This document shows, one piece after another, positions 7,028 to 16,893 of a stretch of 36,270 nt of DNA. Both the position numbers and the translations under genes were made by a program. The stretch is from Deltaproteobacteria bacterium. GTDB taxonomy: Bacteria; Myxococcota_A; Polyangia; Haliangiales; Haliangiaceae. The DNA is taken from NCBI GenBank assembly GCA_013812655.1, contig JACCTC010000275.1, positions 1-36,270 on the forward strand, read 5' to 3'. Numbering within the stretch: the first letter of the stretch is position 1; every line of letters starts with the position of its first letter. Under the pieces are notes generated by a model that had not been told where the DNA came from, did no database searches, and saw only the letters and a program-made list of their open reading frames with translations.

Positions 7028-10000
7028 ATGGACCTGGAAATCCACGAGGCGCTAGCCCTGTCCGCGGACCGCGATGGAGCGCTGGCGCTGCTGCTGCCGG
7101 GCAGTGAAGACCACGACTATTATCGGTGTCTTCGCGCACAACATGCCGGAGCTCTGGACGACGCCGAACACATCTTGCGCGCGTGGCCCGAGCGTCATGG
7201 CAGCACCGCGCGATACGAGCGTCTGCAGCTGCGTCAGCTGCTGTATCGCAACGCGAGCGATCCGGCACGCACCGCCGATCGGGTTCGCGACTATTTCGGG
7301 GTGAATCACTGGCACGAGGCCGACGTCGAAGAGGTCGACCCGACGCGCCCGACGCGCCTCGCGGATGGCGCGTTCGATGGCGTGCAGCTGCTCGCCGATG
7401 CGGTGGCCCACGATCCCGATCTGTCGATGGTCAGCGACGAAGGCCTGCACGAGCTGATCGCGCAGCCGCTCGATCCGGCGCGCCGTCGCGTGCTGCTGTC
7501 GCGCATCCACCACACGCCGCAGCCCGAGATCGTGGGCCTCGTCGCCGACGATCTCGCCGTGCGCGGCAGTGGCGGCTTCGGCTCGCTCGCGATTCACGAG
7601 CAGCTCACGCTCGAGCAGCTCGTCGCGGTCGCCGGGCGCGTGCCGGAGCTGCGTGGCCATGCGAACTGGGTCTACGCGCTGATCCGCCGGATGCGGCCGC
7701 ACTACTCGATCGCTCTCGAGACCGATCGACAGACCCGCATCGCGTACCTCCGTGCGCTGTGGGCGTTCGTCGGCGAGCTGCCGCCGAGTGTCGGCTCGCT
7801 GAAGGCGCACGTGCTGTGGCACCTGCTCGACACCACGCGCCGGCTCGGTCAGCCGATCGAGCCCGCACTCGTGCGCGCGTACCTCAGCCTGCCGCGCACC
7901 GCGAGCTACGTCTCGCGCACGTGGATCGATCGCGTGCAGCGCGATCACGTCGCGCAGCTCGGCGTCGATCTCCGCAACGTCACCGGGCTGCCGCCGGCCG
8001 GCAGCGACGAAGAGCTCGTCCGCGATCTCATCCAGCGTCGGCTCGACGATGCCGAGCAGTACTCGGCGTGGCTCGACCGCGCCTGGCTCGAGGCCGAGAT
8101 CGCGACCGCGATCCTGCTGCTCGGCGGCCGCGATCCCGATCGCGCCACGCTCGCGCTCGGACCGGCGCGGGCGGCGGCATTGCGCGAGCGCGTCGAGCTC
8201 GCGTGGTGCCTGCACAACCCGACGCGGTTTGGCGTCGATTGGCCCGTCGGCGAGCCGATCGTGCTCGAGGCCGACGTCAAGCATGTCGGCGAGCTCGTCA
8301 TCAAGGTGTTCCGCGTCGATCCGATCGCGTACTTCCAGCACCACCGCCGCGAGGTCAACACCGATCTCGATCTCGACGGGCTCGCCGCGAGCCACGAATT
8401 TGTCGTCCGCTTCGCCGAGCCGCCGATTCGCCGGGTACGCCATCGCATCGAGCTGCCGATGTGCGCGCGCGCCGGGACGTACGTCGTCGATCTGATCGGC
8501 AACGGGATCGCGAGTCGCGCGCTGATCTACAAGGGTCGGCTGCGCCACACGATGCGCGCGAGCGCGGCCGGTCAGGTCGTGACGATCCTCGACGAGGCCG
8601 GCATCCCGCAGCCCGGCGCACGCGCGTGGATCGGCGATCGCGAGTACGTGCCCGACGAGCGCGGCACGATCCTCGTCCCGTTCTCGACGAACCCGGGCGT
8701 CACGCCGATGCTGCTGACCAGCGGTGACATCGCGACCGTGCGCGAGCTCGGCCTCGTGCGCGAGACCTATCACCTCGCGATGAACCTGGTACTCGATCGC
8801 CAGGCGCTCGCGGCCGGTCGGACCGTGCAGGCGATCGCGCGGATCGCGCTGAGCGTTGCCGGCGTGCCCGCATCGCTCGCGCTGCTCAAGCGCCCGACCT
8901 GGGAGATCACGCTGACCGACCGCCACGGCGTGACGACCACGAAGTCGCAGCCGCTCGTCGTCGAGGATGGCACCGCGACGTTGCTCGAGTGGCCACTCGG
9001 CGAGGACACCGCGCACGTTGCGATCGGGATTCGCGCGGTCGTCGAGGTGCGCAGCGAGCAGCGCGAGCAGGAGCTCGCCGAGCAGCGGGCGTTCGAGATC
9101 GCGACGATCCACGGCAGCACCGCGATCGAGGCGCTCTACCTGTCGCGAGGCCTCGACGGCTGGGCGGTCTCGGCGCTCGGCAAGTCTGGCGAGCCGCGTG
9201 CGGCGCGTCCGATCACCATCGCGCTCGTGCACCGCTGGGCGCGCACGCAGCTCAACGCCGAGCTCGCGACCGATGCGCGTGGCCGCGTCGAGCTCGGCCA
9301 GCTTCCCGGTGTCGAGTGGATCAGCTCGACACTCGGTGGGCTCGGCCAGCAGTGGCTCGCCGGCGACGTCGGGATCGGCGGCACCTTGCACGTGCCGAGC
9401 GGCCGCGAGGTCACGATCCCCGTGCCGCCCGGGCGAACCGCCGCCGACGTGCTGCGCCGCGCGTCGCTCGTCGAGCTGTGTGGTGGCGTGCCGGCGCGCC
9501 ATCCCGCCGTGGAGATCGAGGCGCTCGAGGGTGCAATCGTGTTCCGCGGGCTACCGGCTGGCGAGTACGAGCTGCGCGCGCCCGGGATCCACTTCGCGAT
9601 CGTGGTCGCCGATGCGATCGCCGAGGTGCCCGGCATCGTGATCACGCCGGGCGAGCTGATGCACCTGCCTCGCGCGGTGCCCGCGATCGCCGCGATCGAT
9701 ACCACCGACGGCGTGCGCGTCACGCTTCGCGGCGCGGCCGCGCGAACCGTGGTGCACGTGATCGCCACGCGGTTCGCGTCGGCGCTCGTCGATCCGCCTC
9801 ACCTCGGCCCGAGCTGGACGCCCGGGCGTCGCGCCGATCACCGGCGCAGCGCGCTCTACGTCTCGGGCCGTGATCTCGGCGACGAGTATCGCTACATCCT
9901 CGAGCGCCGCGGCGCGAAGCGTCATCCGAGCATGCTGCTCGACAAGCCGACGCTGCTGCTCAACCCGTGGTCGCGGCGCACCACGACGACCGACATCGCC

Positions 10001-13000
10001 AGTGCACGCGCCGGTGACAGCTTCCGCGCCTCGGCGCCACCACCCGCACCCGGCATGGCTGGCGGCCGGATGCGCGAGGCGGCAATGACGCGGGGCCGGC
10101 CCGGCGATGCGGCCGCGTTTGCCAGCCACGACTTCTTGCCGGACGCACCGGGCGTGTTCGCGAACCTCGAGCCCGACGCCGCGGGTGTCGTCCACGTGCC
10201 GCGCGGCGAGCTCGGCGCGGCAGCGGTGGTGACGATCATCGTCGACGATCCGGCGGGTACCATCGTGCGCCGCGTGTACCTCGGCGAGCCCCCACTCGCG
10301 CCGCGCGATCTCCGTCTCCGGATCGCGCTCGATCCGGCGCGCCACGCCGCGCAGCGCAAGCGGATCGCGCCGCTCGCGCCGGGCGCCACGCTCGTGATCG
10401 AGGATCTCGCGACCGCGAAGCTGCACCTGATCGACAGCGTCGAGCGCGCCCACGCCTATCTGCTCGCGCTGCGCGACGACCCGACGCTGCGCGAGTTCGC
10501 GTTCGTCACCCGCTGGCACACGCTCGTCGATGCCGAGCGCCGCGAGCTCTACAGCAAGTACGCGTGCCACGAGCTGCATCTGTTCGTGTTCCACAAGGAT
10601 CGGCCGTTCTTCGACGACGTGATCCGGCCGTACCTCGCGCACAAGCGAGTCAAGACGTTCGTCGATCACTGGCTGCTCGACGCCGATCTCGCGTCGTACC
10701 TCGAGCCGACGCGCCTGCTGCGGCTCAACGCCGTCGAGCTCGCGCTGCTCGCCCAACGGGTCGCCGCCGACGACCGGCTCGCGCGGATCCTCGGCGATCA
10801 GGTCGCGATCCTGCCGCCCGATCCCGCGCGCGACATGCGGTTGATCGATGCGCTGATCGGCGCGTCGACGCTCGACGGTGACGACGCGATCGAGGACAGC
10901 GTCGCCCAGGCGCAGAGCATCGCCTACGACAGCGAGACGACGGGTGAGACGTTCGCACGCAGTCCGGGCACGATGCCGCCTCCGATGGGCGCGGCGGCGT
11001 ATGCACCCGCTGCAGGCGTGGCCAGTCCGCGGGCAGAAGGAGGTCGCATGAGCGCTGCGCGCCCCGCCCCGAAACTCGCCGCGACGGTGAAGCGCAAGAA
11101 GTCCGGCGCACCGATGGACAAGGCCGACCTCTACTCCGATGACCTCGACGACGACATGGATCGGCGCGACGAGGCGCCGGCTCCGCACTACCGGGCGGCC
11201 GACAAGACCCAGGAGTGGGCGGAGAACAACTGGTGGCACCTGACGCCCGCGGCGAGCGGTGCCGCGCTGATCGCACCGAACCGGCTGTGGCGCGACCTCG
11301 CGTTGCATCGTGGTGGTGCGTTCCTGTCCGCGTCGCTAGGGCTCGCGACCGGCAGCTTTGCCGAGGCGATGTGCGCGCTCGCGGTGACCGACGTGCCGTG
11401 CGTGCCCGCGCAACACGCGATCGCCACCGACGGGCCACGGATGATGATCACCGCGGCGTGCCACGCGCTCGCAGGCTCGTCACAATTAACGTACGGCGAG
11501 CTCGTCACGGGCGGGCCGCCGCTGGTCGTCGGGATGTCGTACGTCCGCGCCGATGATCGCCACGACTGGTCGAGCGGCGAGCAGGTCGACAAGTACGTCG
11601 AAGGTCCGCTGGCGACCGGCGTCGTCTACACGTGCCAGATCGTGATCGCGAACCCGTCGAGCTCGCGGCAGCGGATCTCGGCGCTCGTCCAGGTGCCGCG
11701 GGGGAGCATCACCGTCGGCGGCGGGCGTGCGACCGACACGATCGACGTGCTGCTCGCGCCGTACGGCACGCACGGCCACGAGATGTCGTTCTACTTCCCG
11801 GCGCCCGGCACGTGGAGCCACTTCCCGGTCAACGTCAGCCGCGGCGACACGATCGTCGCCGTCGCGCCGGCGCGCCCGCTCGAGGTGATCAGCGGCGGGG
11901 GCGCGCCCGATGCCAGCTCGTGGTCGCACGTCGCGCAGCGCGGCTCGGCAGCGGATGTCGTCGCGTATCTCGCGACCGCGAACCTCGCGGCGACCGACCT
12001 CGGGCGGATCGCGTGGCGGATGCGCGATCGGCCGACCTACGAGCTGATCGTGCGTGCGCTCGAGGCGCGCCGCGCGTACGACGAGACGCTGTGGGGCTAC
12101 GCGCTGGTCCACCGCGACGCGCCACGCATCCGGGTCTGGTTGCGCTCGCTCGGCGGGCGCCTGCTCGCCGCCGGCCCCGTGCTCGACGTGCTCGGGATCG
12201 ATGCCGAGGACCTCGGCACCTACGAGCACCTCGAGCTCGCGCCGCTGATCAACGCGCGCGCGCACCGGCTCGGGCCCAAGCTCAGGATCCTCAACGACGG
12301 GCTCGCCGCGCAGTATCAGCGCTTCCTCGATCTCGTCGCTCATCGGCCGGCTCCGACGCCCGAGGACCTGCTGGCCGCAGCGGCATACCTGATGACGCAA
12401 GACCGCGTCGACGCCAGCACGGCGATGCTCGCGCGCGTCGACCCGGCGACGATCGCCGACCGGATGCAGCACGACTACCTCGCGGCATATGTCGCGTGTC
12501 TCGCTGGCGATGTCGGGCGGGCCCGCGAGCTCGCGACCCGGTGGCGCGAGCATCCGGTCGATCGCTGGCGTCACAAGTTCGGCGCGCTCGTCGCGATGCT
12601 CGACGAGGTGCAAGGCGCCGCACCTGCGGTTGTCGACTCACGAAGCCGCGAGCAGCAACACGCGGACCTCGCGGCCAGGCAACCGACGTTCGAGCTCGCC
12701 CTCGACCGCGAGGGCATCGCGATCCACAGCCAGCACGTTCGCGCGCTCGAGCTGCGGTTCTTCGAGATGGACATCGAGCTCCTGTTCTCGCGCCAGCCGT
12801 TCGTGCAGAGCGATGTCTCGCGGTTCTCGTTCATCGAGCCGGGGCACCGCGAGCAGCTCGCCGAGCTCGCGCCCGAGCATCGCGTGCGGTGGCCGGCGCC
12901 GCTCGTCGGCAAGAACGTGGTGGTCGAGGCCGTCGGCGCGGGCCAGCGCAAGGCGAAGGTGCACTACGCGAACGACCTCGTGACGAGCCTCGCGAACCAG

Positions 13001-13249
13001 GTCGGTCAAGTGCGGGTCCAGCGCGCGTCGGACCGGGCGGCGTTACCTTCGACGTACGTCAAGGTCTACGCCCGCAAGCGCGGCGGTACCGTGACGTTCT
13101 ACAAGGACGGCTATACCGATCTGCGTGGGTGGTTCGATTACGCGACGCTGTCGACCACCGAGCTCGACGACGTCGAGCGGTTCGCCATCCTCGTGTGCTC
13201 GGATACGTCGGGCGCGTCGATCCTCGAGGCCAGCCCGCCGGTTCGCTAG
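7028..13249 (+). CDS. Giant multidomain protein of unknown function with macroglobulin-like segments
   Basis: The gene encodes 2,073 residues with no signal peptide and no clear membrane segment, so it is probably cytoplasmic. Residues 1-400 look helical. Residues 400-1000 are beta-rich and include a stretch (about 517-552, VVTILDEAGIPQPGARAWI) like carboxypeptidase-regulatory or alpha-2-macroglobulin MG domains. A Pro/Gly/Met linker lies near 1002-1038, and a longer Ala/Pro/Lys and acidic linker near 1300-1400. Then come a beta domain (1532-1560, VVYTCQIVIANPSSSRQRIS), a helical TPR-like part, and a C-terminal beta domain with YVKVYARKRGGTVTFYKDG (about 2010-2028). No CGEQ thioester motif is present, so it is not a classical alpha-2-macroglobulin. 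A kinase gene follows 18 bp downstream. Function unknown; an internal start is described separately. Confidence 0.8.
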   Translation: MDLEIHEALALSADRDGALALLLPGSEDHDYYRCLRAQHAGALDDAEHILRAWPERHGSTARYERLQLRQLLYRNASDPARTADRVRDYFGVNHWHEADVEEVDPTRPTRLADGAFDGVQLLADAVAHDPDLSMVSDEGLHELIAQPLDPARRRVLLSRIHHTPQPEIVGLVADDLAVRGSGGFGSLAIHEQLTLEQLVAVAGRVPELRGHANWVYALIRRMRPHYSIALETDRQTRIAYLRALWAFVGELPPSVGSLKAHVLWHLLDTTRRLGQPIEPALVRAYLSLPRTASYVSRTWIDRVQRDHVAQLGVDLRNVTGLPPAGSDEELVRDLIQRRLDDAEQYSAWLDRAWLEAEIATAILLLGGRDPDRATLALGPARAAALRERVELAWCLHNPTRFGVDWPVGEPIVLEADVKHVGELVIKVFRVDPIAYFQHHRREVNTDLDLDGLAASHEFVVRFAEPPIRRVRHRIELPMCARAGTYVVDLIGNGIASRALIYKGRLRHTMRASAAGQVVTILDEAGIPQPGARAWIGDREYVPDERGTILVPFSTNPGVTPMLLTSGDIATVRELGLVRETYHLAMNLVLDRQALAAGRTVQAIARIALSVAGVPASLALLKRPTWEITLTDRHGVTTTKSQPLVVEDGTATLLEWPLGEDTAHVAIGIRAVVEVRSEQREQELAEQRAFEIATIHGSTAIEALYLSRGLDGWAVSALGKSGEPRAARPITIALVHRWARTQLNAELATDARGRVELGQLPGVEWISSTLGGLGQQWLAGDVGIGGTLHVPSGREVTIPVPPGRTAADVLRRASLVELCGGVPARHPAVEIEALEGAIVFRGLPAGEYELRAPGIHFAIVVADAIAEVPGIVITPGELMHLPRAVPAIAAIDTTDGVRVTLRGAAARTVVHVIATRFASALVDPPHLGPSWTPGRRADHRRSALYVSGRDLGDEYRYILERRGAKRHPSMLLDKPTLLLNPWSRRTTTTDIASARAGDSFRASAPPPAPGMAGGRMREAAMTRGRPGDAAAFASHDFLPDAPGVFANLEPDAAGVVHVPRGELGAAAVVTIIVDDPAGTIVRRVYLGEPPLAPRDLRLRIALDPARHAAQRKRIAPLAPGATLVIEDLATAKLHLIDSVERAHAYLLALRDDPTLREFAFVTRWHTLVDAERRELYSKYACHELHLFVFHKDRPFFDDVIRPYLAHKRVKTFVDHWLLDADLASYLEPTRLLRLNAVELALLAQRVAADDRLARILGDQVAILPPDPARDMRLIDALIGASTLDGDDAIEDSVAQAQSIAYDSETTGETFARSPGTMPPPMGAAAYAPAAGVASPRAEGGRMSAARPAPKLAATVKRKKSGAPMDKADLYSDDLDDDMDRRDEAPAPHYRAADKTQEWAENNWWHLTPAASGAALIAPNRLWRDLALHRGGAFLSASLGLATGSFAEAMCALAVTDVPCVPAQHAIATDGPRMMITAACHALAGSSQLTYGELVTGGPPLVVGMSYVRADDRHDWSSGEQVDKYVEGPLATGVVYTCQIVIANPSSSRQRISALVQVPRGSITVGGGRATDTIDVLLAPYGTHGHEMSFYFPAPGTWSHFPVNVSRGDTIVAVAPARPLEVISGGGAPDASSWSHVAQRGSAADVVAYLATANLAATDLGRIAWRMRDRPTYELIVRALEARRAYDETLWGYALVHRDAPRIRVWLRSLGGRLLAAGPVLDVLGIDAEDLGTYEHLELAPLINARAHRLGPKLRILNDGLAAQYQRFLDLVAHRPAPTPEDLLAAAAYLMTQDRVDASTAMLARVDPATIADRMQHDYLAAYVACLAGDVGRARELATRWREHPVDRWRHKFGALVAMLDEVQGAAPAVVDSRSREQQHADLAARQPTFELALDREGIAIHSQHVRALELRFFEMDIELLFSRQPFVQSDVSRFSFIEPGHREQLAELAPEHRVRWPAPLVGKNVVVEAVGAGQRKAKVHYANDLVTSLANQVGQVRVQRASDRAALPSTYVKVYARKRGGTVTFYKDGYTDLRGWFDYATLSTTELDDVERFAILVCSDTSGASILEASPPVR
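11037..11050 (+). promoter_or_regulatory. Perfect SD plus in-frame ATG inside the giant gene
   Basis: AAGGAGGT (11037-11044), fully complementary to a standard 16S rRNA 3' end, is followed after 3 nt by an ATG at 11048 that is in frame with the giant gene at residue 1341. It falls in the low-complexity linker between two folded regions. Initiation here would give a separate 733-residue C-terminal product. The spacing is slightly short. Confidence 0.45.
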
Positions 13250-13252
13250 CAG

Positions 13253-13261
13253 TGCTAGGGT
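13253..13261 (+). promoter_or_regulatory. Extended -10 (TGCTAGGGT) of the first kinase gene
   Basis: TGC (13253-13255) plus TAGGGT (13256-13261) ends 6 nt before the GTG at 13268. There is no SD between them, and no TTGACA-like -35 is visible 16-18 bp upstream, which fits an extended -10 promoter with a leaderless transcript. Confidence 0.5.
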
Positions 13262-13267
13262 CTTCGC

Positions 13268-14281
<1,014 letters not shown>

Positions 14282-14288
14282 GGGCGCC

Positions 14289-14741
14289 TTGACAGGTCCA
14301 CGCGCGTCTGCGACGCAACGTTACATGATTCACAACGGCGAGCTGACCGTCGCGACAGCGGGCCGCGGCTTCCACGACGTGACCAAGGATGTCGCGCGCG
14401 TCGTCACCGCGAGTGGTGCGCGCATCGGCCTCGCGACGGTGTGGATCCATCACACGAGTGCGTCGTTGATCGTCTGCGAGAATGCCGACCCGGCGGTGCG
14501 CCGCGATCTCGAGGCATTCATGGCGCGGCTCGTCCCCGACGGCGATCGGTTGTTCACGCACACCGACGAGGGCGATGACGACATGCCCGCGCACGTCCGC
14601 AACGTGCTGACGCAGACCTCGATCGGCATCCCGATCGCCGACGGCCGGCTCGTCCTCGGCACCTGGCAGGGACTCTATCTGTGGGAGCACCGCACCTCAT
14701 CGCACCGTCGACGCCTCACCGTCTCGGTCATCGGTGAGTGA
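14289..14741 (+). CDS. YjbQ family protein (UPF0047)
   Basis: The gene encodes 150 residues matching the YjbQ family over its whole length: GFHDVTKDV, HHTSASLIVCENADPAV (H54, H55, E64), FTHTDEGDDDMPAHVRN (H91, H102) and LGTWQGLYLWEHR (W126, E133). Family members are small trimeric proteins, sometimes annotated as secondary thiamine-phosphate synthases from genetic evidence; the true reaction is uncertain. The start is taken as TTG at 14289, with GAGGG overlapping the TGA of the kinase gene as SD; an ATG at 14325 would remove the first 12 residues but still leave the core. It overlaps the next gene by 8 bp, so the kinase, YjbQ and SUKH genes look like one transcription unit. Confidence 0.88.
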   Translation: MTGPRASATQRYMIHNGELTVATAGRGFHDVTKDVARVVTASGARIGLATVWIHHTSASLIVCENADPAVRRDLEAFMARLVPDGDRLFTHTDEGDDDMPAHVRNVLTQTSIGIPIADGRLVLGTWQGLYLWEHRTSSHRRRLTVSVIGE

Positions 14742-15465
14742 GCTCAATGCCAACCTGCGCGAGACCCTTGCCGCCCTCGCCGCCGGCGATCGCAGGTTGA
14801 TGAGATTTGGCGCTGCGCACCATCGCTACGAGCTCGCGCCGCCGATCACCGAGGCCGCTCTCGTCACGATCGAGCGCGCGCTCGGACCGCTCCCCGATGA
14901 TCTCCGCGAGCTCGCGAGCACCGCGGGCGACGGTGGCGTCGGGCCGTACCACGGCTGGCTTCCGCTCGCGCGTGCGGCCGAGCTCGTCTACGCCGCGAGG
15001 CCCGGCCGCGCCATCCCGGTCTCGCATCTCGGCTGTGGCTACGCCGCGAGCGTGATCCTCGACGGCGACGCCCACGGCCAGATCTGGCTCGACGCTCGTG
15101 CCCTCGGCATCGTCACGCCGATCGCGCCGAGCTTCGCCGCGTTCTACCTCCACTGGATCGACTGTCTCGCTCACGATCGGCTTCCCGAAGCCCACGTCCC
15201 GCCCGGTGTCTGCGCGCTCGCTCACGCCCTCGGCAGCTACCTCGGCCTCTGCGAGCAGCGCCTCGGCCTCGAGCCCGGGACCATCACCGGCGAACCGCTT
15301 CGCGCCGCGCTCGCCGAGCTCGGCCCTGGCGCGATCGCGATCGGCGCCGAGCAGTCACCGCTCTACCCCGACGGCACCCACGTCGCGCCCTGCCTCGCCT
15401 GCGCGACCCTCCTCGAAAACCTCGGGATCCCACCGGCAACGGTCAGTGGTCCCCGAGCTGGATGA
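14734..15465 (+). CDS. SUKH (SMI1/KNR4) domain protein with a PCxxC C-terminal segment
   Basis: The gene encodes 243 residues from a GTG that overlaps the YjbQ stop by 8 bp. The SMI1/KNR4 superfamily is suggested by the order LPDDLRELAS, then GDGGVGPYHGWLPL, then HLGCGYAASVILDGDAHGQIWLDARA and a helix with FYLHWID. Such proteins are often immunity proteins against contact-dependent toxins, but many are housekeeping or scaffold proteins. The last 55 residues include YPDGTHVAPCLACATLLENLGI-like sequence whose PCxxC resembles the zinc motif of YwqJ-type deaminase toxins; the HxE half of a deaminase site was not found. The 3' end overlaps the converging gene by 23 bp. No toxin gene is adjacent. 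Confidence 0.65.
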   Translation: MSELNANLRETLAALAAGDRRLMRFGAAHHRYELAPPITEAALVTIERALGPLPDDLRELASTAGDGGVGPYHGWLPLARAAELVYAARPGRAIPVSHLGCGYAASVILDGDAHGQIWLDARALGIVTPIAPSFAAFYLHWIDCLAHDRLPEAHVPPGVCALAHALGSYLGLCEQRLGLEPGTITGEPLRAALAELGPGAIAIGAEQSPLYPDGTHVAPCLACATLLENLGIPPATVSGPRAG

Positions 15466-16336
15466 CGTGGGCGCGGGTGGCGCCGTTGCAGTAGCAGGGG
15501 CCGGCTTCGTAATCGACGAGCGAGAGGAGGCTGCGCGAGGGGGCGTCCCACCACACGGCGATGTCGCCGACACGGTTGATGTTGCAGTTGTCGGTCTCGG
15601 GGTATGGGCCCTGATCTGGGAACGCGGCCTCGACGGTGAAGCGATGCTGCCAGACGGCGCTGCTGGTGCTCGTGTCGATGACACGCACGGCGGCGTCCAC
15701 GAGCTCGACGCGAAGTGGGCTCGCCGTTGATTCGAGGTCGGTGGTGACGACGCGGACGAGCGAACGGAAGTGACCAGCGTCGAGCACGCGCTGCGCCGCG
15801 ATGACACGCCTGGCGATCTTCGAGGTGGGGAGGCCGACGTCGGGATCGTACTCGTCGGGTGACAGCAACCGCAGCGTGCGAGTGATGCGCGAGGTGCGGG
15901 CGTCGACGAGCTCGATCGAGAGGCCAGGATGACCGCGACCGGCGTCCTCGTGGTGATGCTTCACCGCGATGGTCTTGCCGTCGGCCGAGATCGCGGGGAA
16001 GCCGTCGTCCCAGGCGCATGCGTCGCTGGGGTCTTCGACGCCGACGCACTCGGCATCGAGCTTGGGAGCGATCGCACGTGGCGGCGACGGCTCGGGCGCA
16101 TCTTCGATGATCGGTTCGGGTGGTGATGGGAGCGTGATGGTGATCGGCACGACCATCGGCACAGCGATCGGCGAGACGGAGATCTTGGTGATGGGTGGCG
16201 GTGACGGTGGAGAGGTGGACGCGGAGCGACTCGCGAGGAGCGAGGCGGCGGCCACGGCGCTGCACGTGATGGCCGCGCCGACGAGCAGCTTGCGAAACCG
16301 GAACCGCGGATGCTCGATGCTCGGCTTGAATTCCAT
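15443..16336 (-). CDS. Membrane-anchored or exported protein of unknown function
   Basis: The gene encodes 297 residues from the ATG at 16336; an upstream ATG at 16384 would add 16 residues. A basic N-terminus (PRFRFRKLL) precedes a hydrophobic segment at about 17-36, either an uncleaved anchor or a signal peptide. A Pro/Ser/Ile-rich linker follows to about residue 92. The C-terminal domain carries FPAISADGKTIAV, like a TolB/PD40 propeller blade, then VDARTSRITRTLRLLSPDEYD, and ends with Cys-rich TDNCN and PCYCNG, suggesting disulfides in the periplasm. No enzymatic motif was recognised. Its 3' end overlaps the SUKH gene antisense by 23 bp. No clear SD or -10 was seen before the start. Confidence 0.6.
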   Translation of the reverse strand: MEFKPSIEHPRFRFRKLLVGAAITCSAVAAASLLASRSASTSPPSPPPITKISVSPIAVPMVVPITITLPSPPEPIIEDAPEPSPPRAIAPKLDAECVGVEDPSDACAWDDGFPAISADGKTIAVKHHHEDAGRGHPGLSIELVDARTSRITRTLRLLSPDEYDPDVGLPTSKIARRVIAAQRVLDAGHFRSLVRVVTTDLESTASPLRVELVDAAVRVIDTSTSSAVWQHRFTVEAAFPDQGPYPETDNCNINRVGDIAVWWDAPSRSLLSLVDYEAGPCYCNGATRAHVIQLGDH

Positions 16337-16434
16337 GGGGTGGGCACTGCTGCATCGGCCGTACCGGCGCCAACGTGGCGGCATCAGGCGGGTCGCGTCG
16401 CGCGGGACACGCGGGTCGTGTCAGAGCAGCGGGT

Positions 16435-16440
16435 TAGGGT
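16435..16440 (+). promoter_or_regulatory. -10-like TAGGGT of a small gene
   Basis: TAGGGT ends 7 nt before the ATG at 16448. No TG dinucleotide precedes it in register. Same leaderless-type geometry as other genes in the window. Confidence 0.4.
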
Positions 16441-16447
16441 CCGCGCA

Positions 16448-16828
16448 ATGATGGTGTTCTCCAACCATCGACTCGGGCCTGCCGTCGAGCTGATGGTCTC
16501 CGGGCCGGTCGCCACGACCATGTTGCGGCAGACGGCAGCCGCCGCGAGCACGGCCGCGAGCAGCCGCTGGGAGCACGAGCTGGTGCGCTGGCTCGAGGAC
16601 CGCGCCAGCCGGGTCGACGACGCGACCGGAGTGACCGACGTCTCCGAAATTGCCTGGTCTCCCGAGTACTTCGACCGCCAGCGTCACTTCGTCCTCGACG
16701 CTATCGCGCGTGCTGCAGGGGGATCGTCCCACTCCCGCGTCCTGCTCCGCTGGGCGCAGTTGATCGCGGCACATCCCCGCGATTCCGTTCAGTTCGGCCG
16801 ACGTTGGGTGTGGCAGCCAAGCGTTTGA
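16448..16828 (+). CDS. Small protein of unknown function
   Basis: The gene encodes 126 residues, or 125 from the adjacent ATG at 16451. There is no signal peptide or membrane segment. An Ala/Thr-rich helix (MLRQTAAAASTAASSRWEHELVRWLEDR) is followed by WSPEYFDRQRHFVLDAIARAA and LLRWAQLIAAHP, so it looks mostly helical. I do not recognise a family. The frame remains open upstream to 16310, but that part overlaps the divergent gene and lacks the codon pattern. It is 65 bp upstream of the C39-like peptidase gene, which has its own -10-like element. Confidence 0.5.
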   Translation: MMVFSNHRLGPAVELMVSGPVATTMLRQTAAAASTAASSRWEHELVRWLEDRASRVDDATGVTDVSEIAWSPEYFDRQRHFVLDAIARAAGGSSHSRVLLRWAQLIAAHPRDSVQFGRRWVWQPSV

Positions 16829-16877
16829 AATTACTTCGTTAGGAGTAGCCTGCCACAGGGCTTGGCGAGGTTGCCTC

Positions 16878-16886
16878 TGCTAGAGT
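16878..16886 (+). promoter_or_regulatory. Extended -10 (TGCTAGAGT) of the C39-like gene
   Basis: TGC (16878-16880) plus TAGAGT (16881-16886) ends 7 nt before the GTG at 16894. No SD is present between them, which suggests a leaderless mRNA. Confidence 0.5.
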
Positions 16887-16893
16887 TCACGGC

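Noticed and set aside
7052..9502. Long open frame on the minus strand opposite the giant gene
   Set aside because: It is fully antisense to a well-supported gene, has an Arg/Asp/Glu-rich composition typical of reverse frames of GC-rich codons, and shows no domain motif.
7028..13249. Classical alpha-2-macroglobulin
   Set aside because: There is no signal peptide, no CGEQ thioester and an atypical length, so only a loose MG-like resemblance remains.
14289..14294. TTGACA as a -35 box
   Set aside because: No TAnnnT follows at 16-18 bp, and the bases fit the TTG start of the YjbQ gene.
16829..16893. Possible intrinsic terminator after the small gene
   Set aside because: No stable stem followed by a T-run is visible; the segment is better explained by the extended -10 of the C39-like gene.
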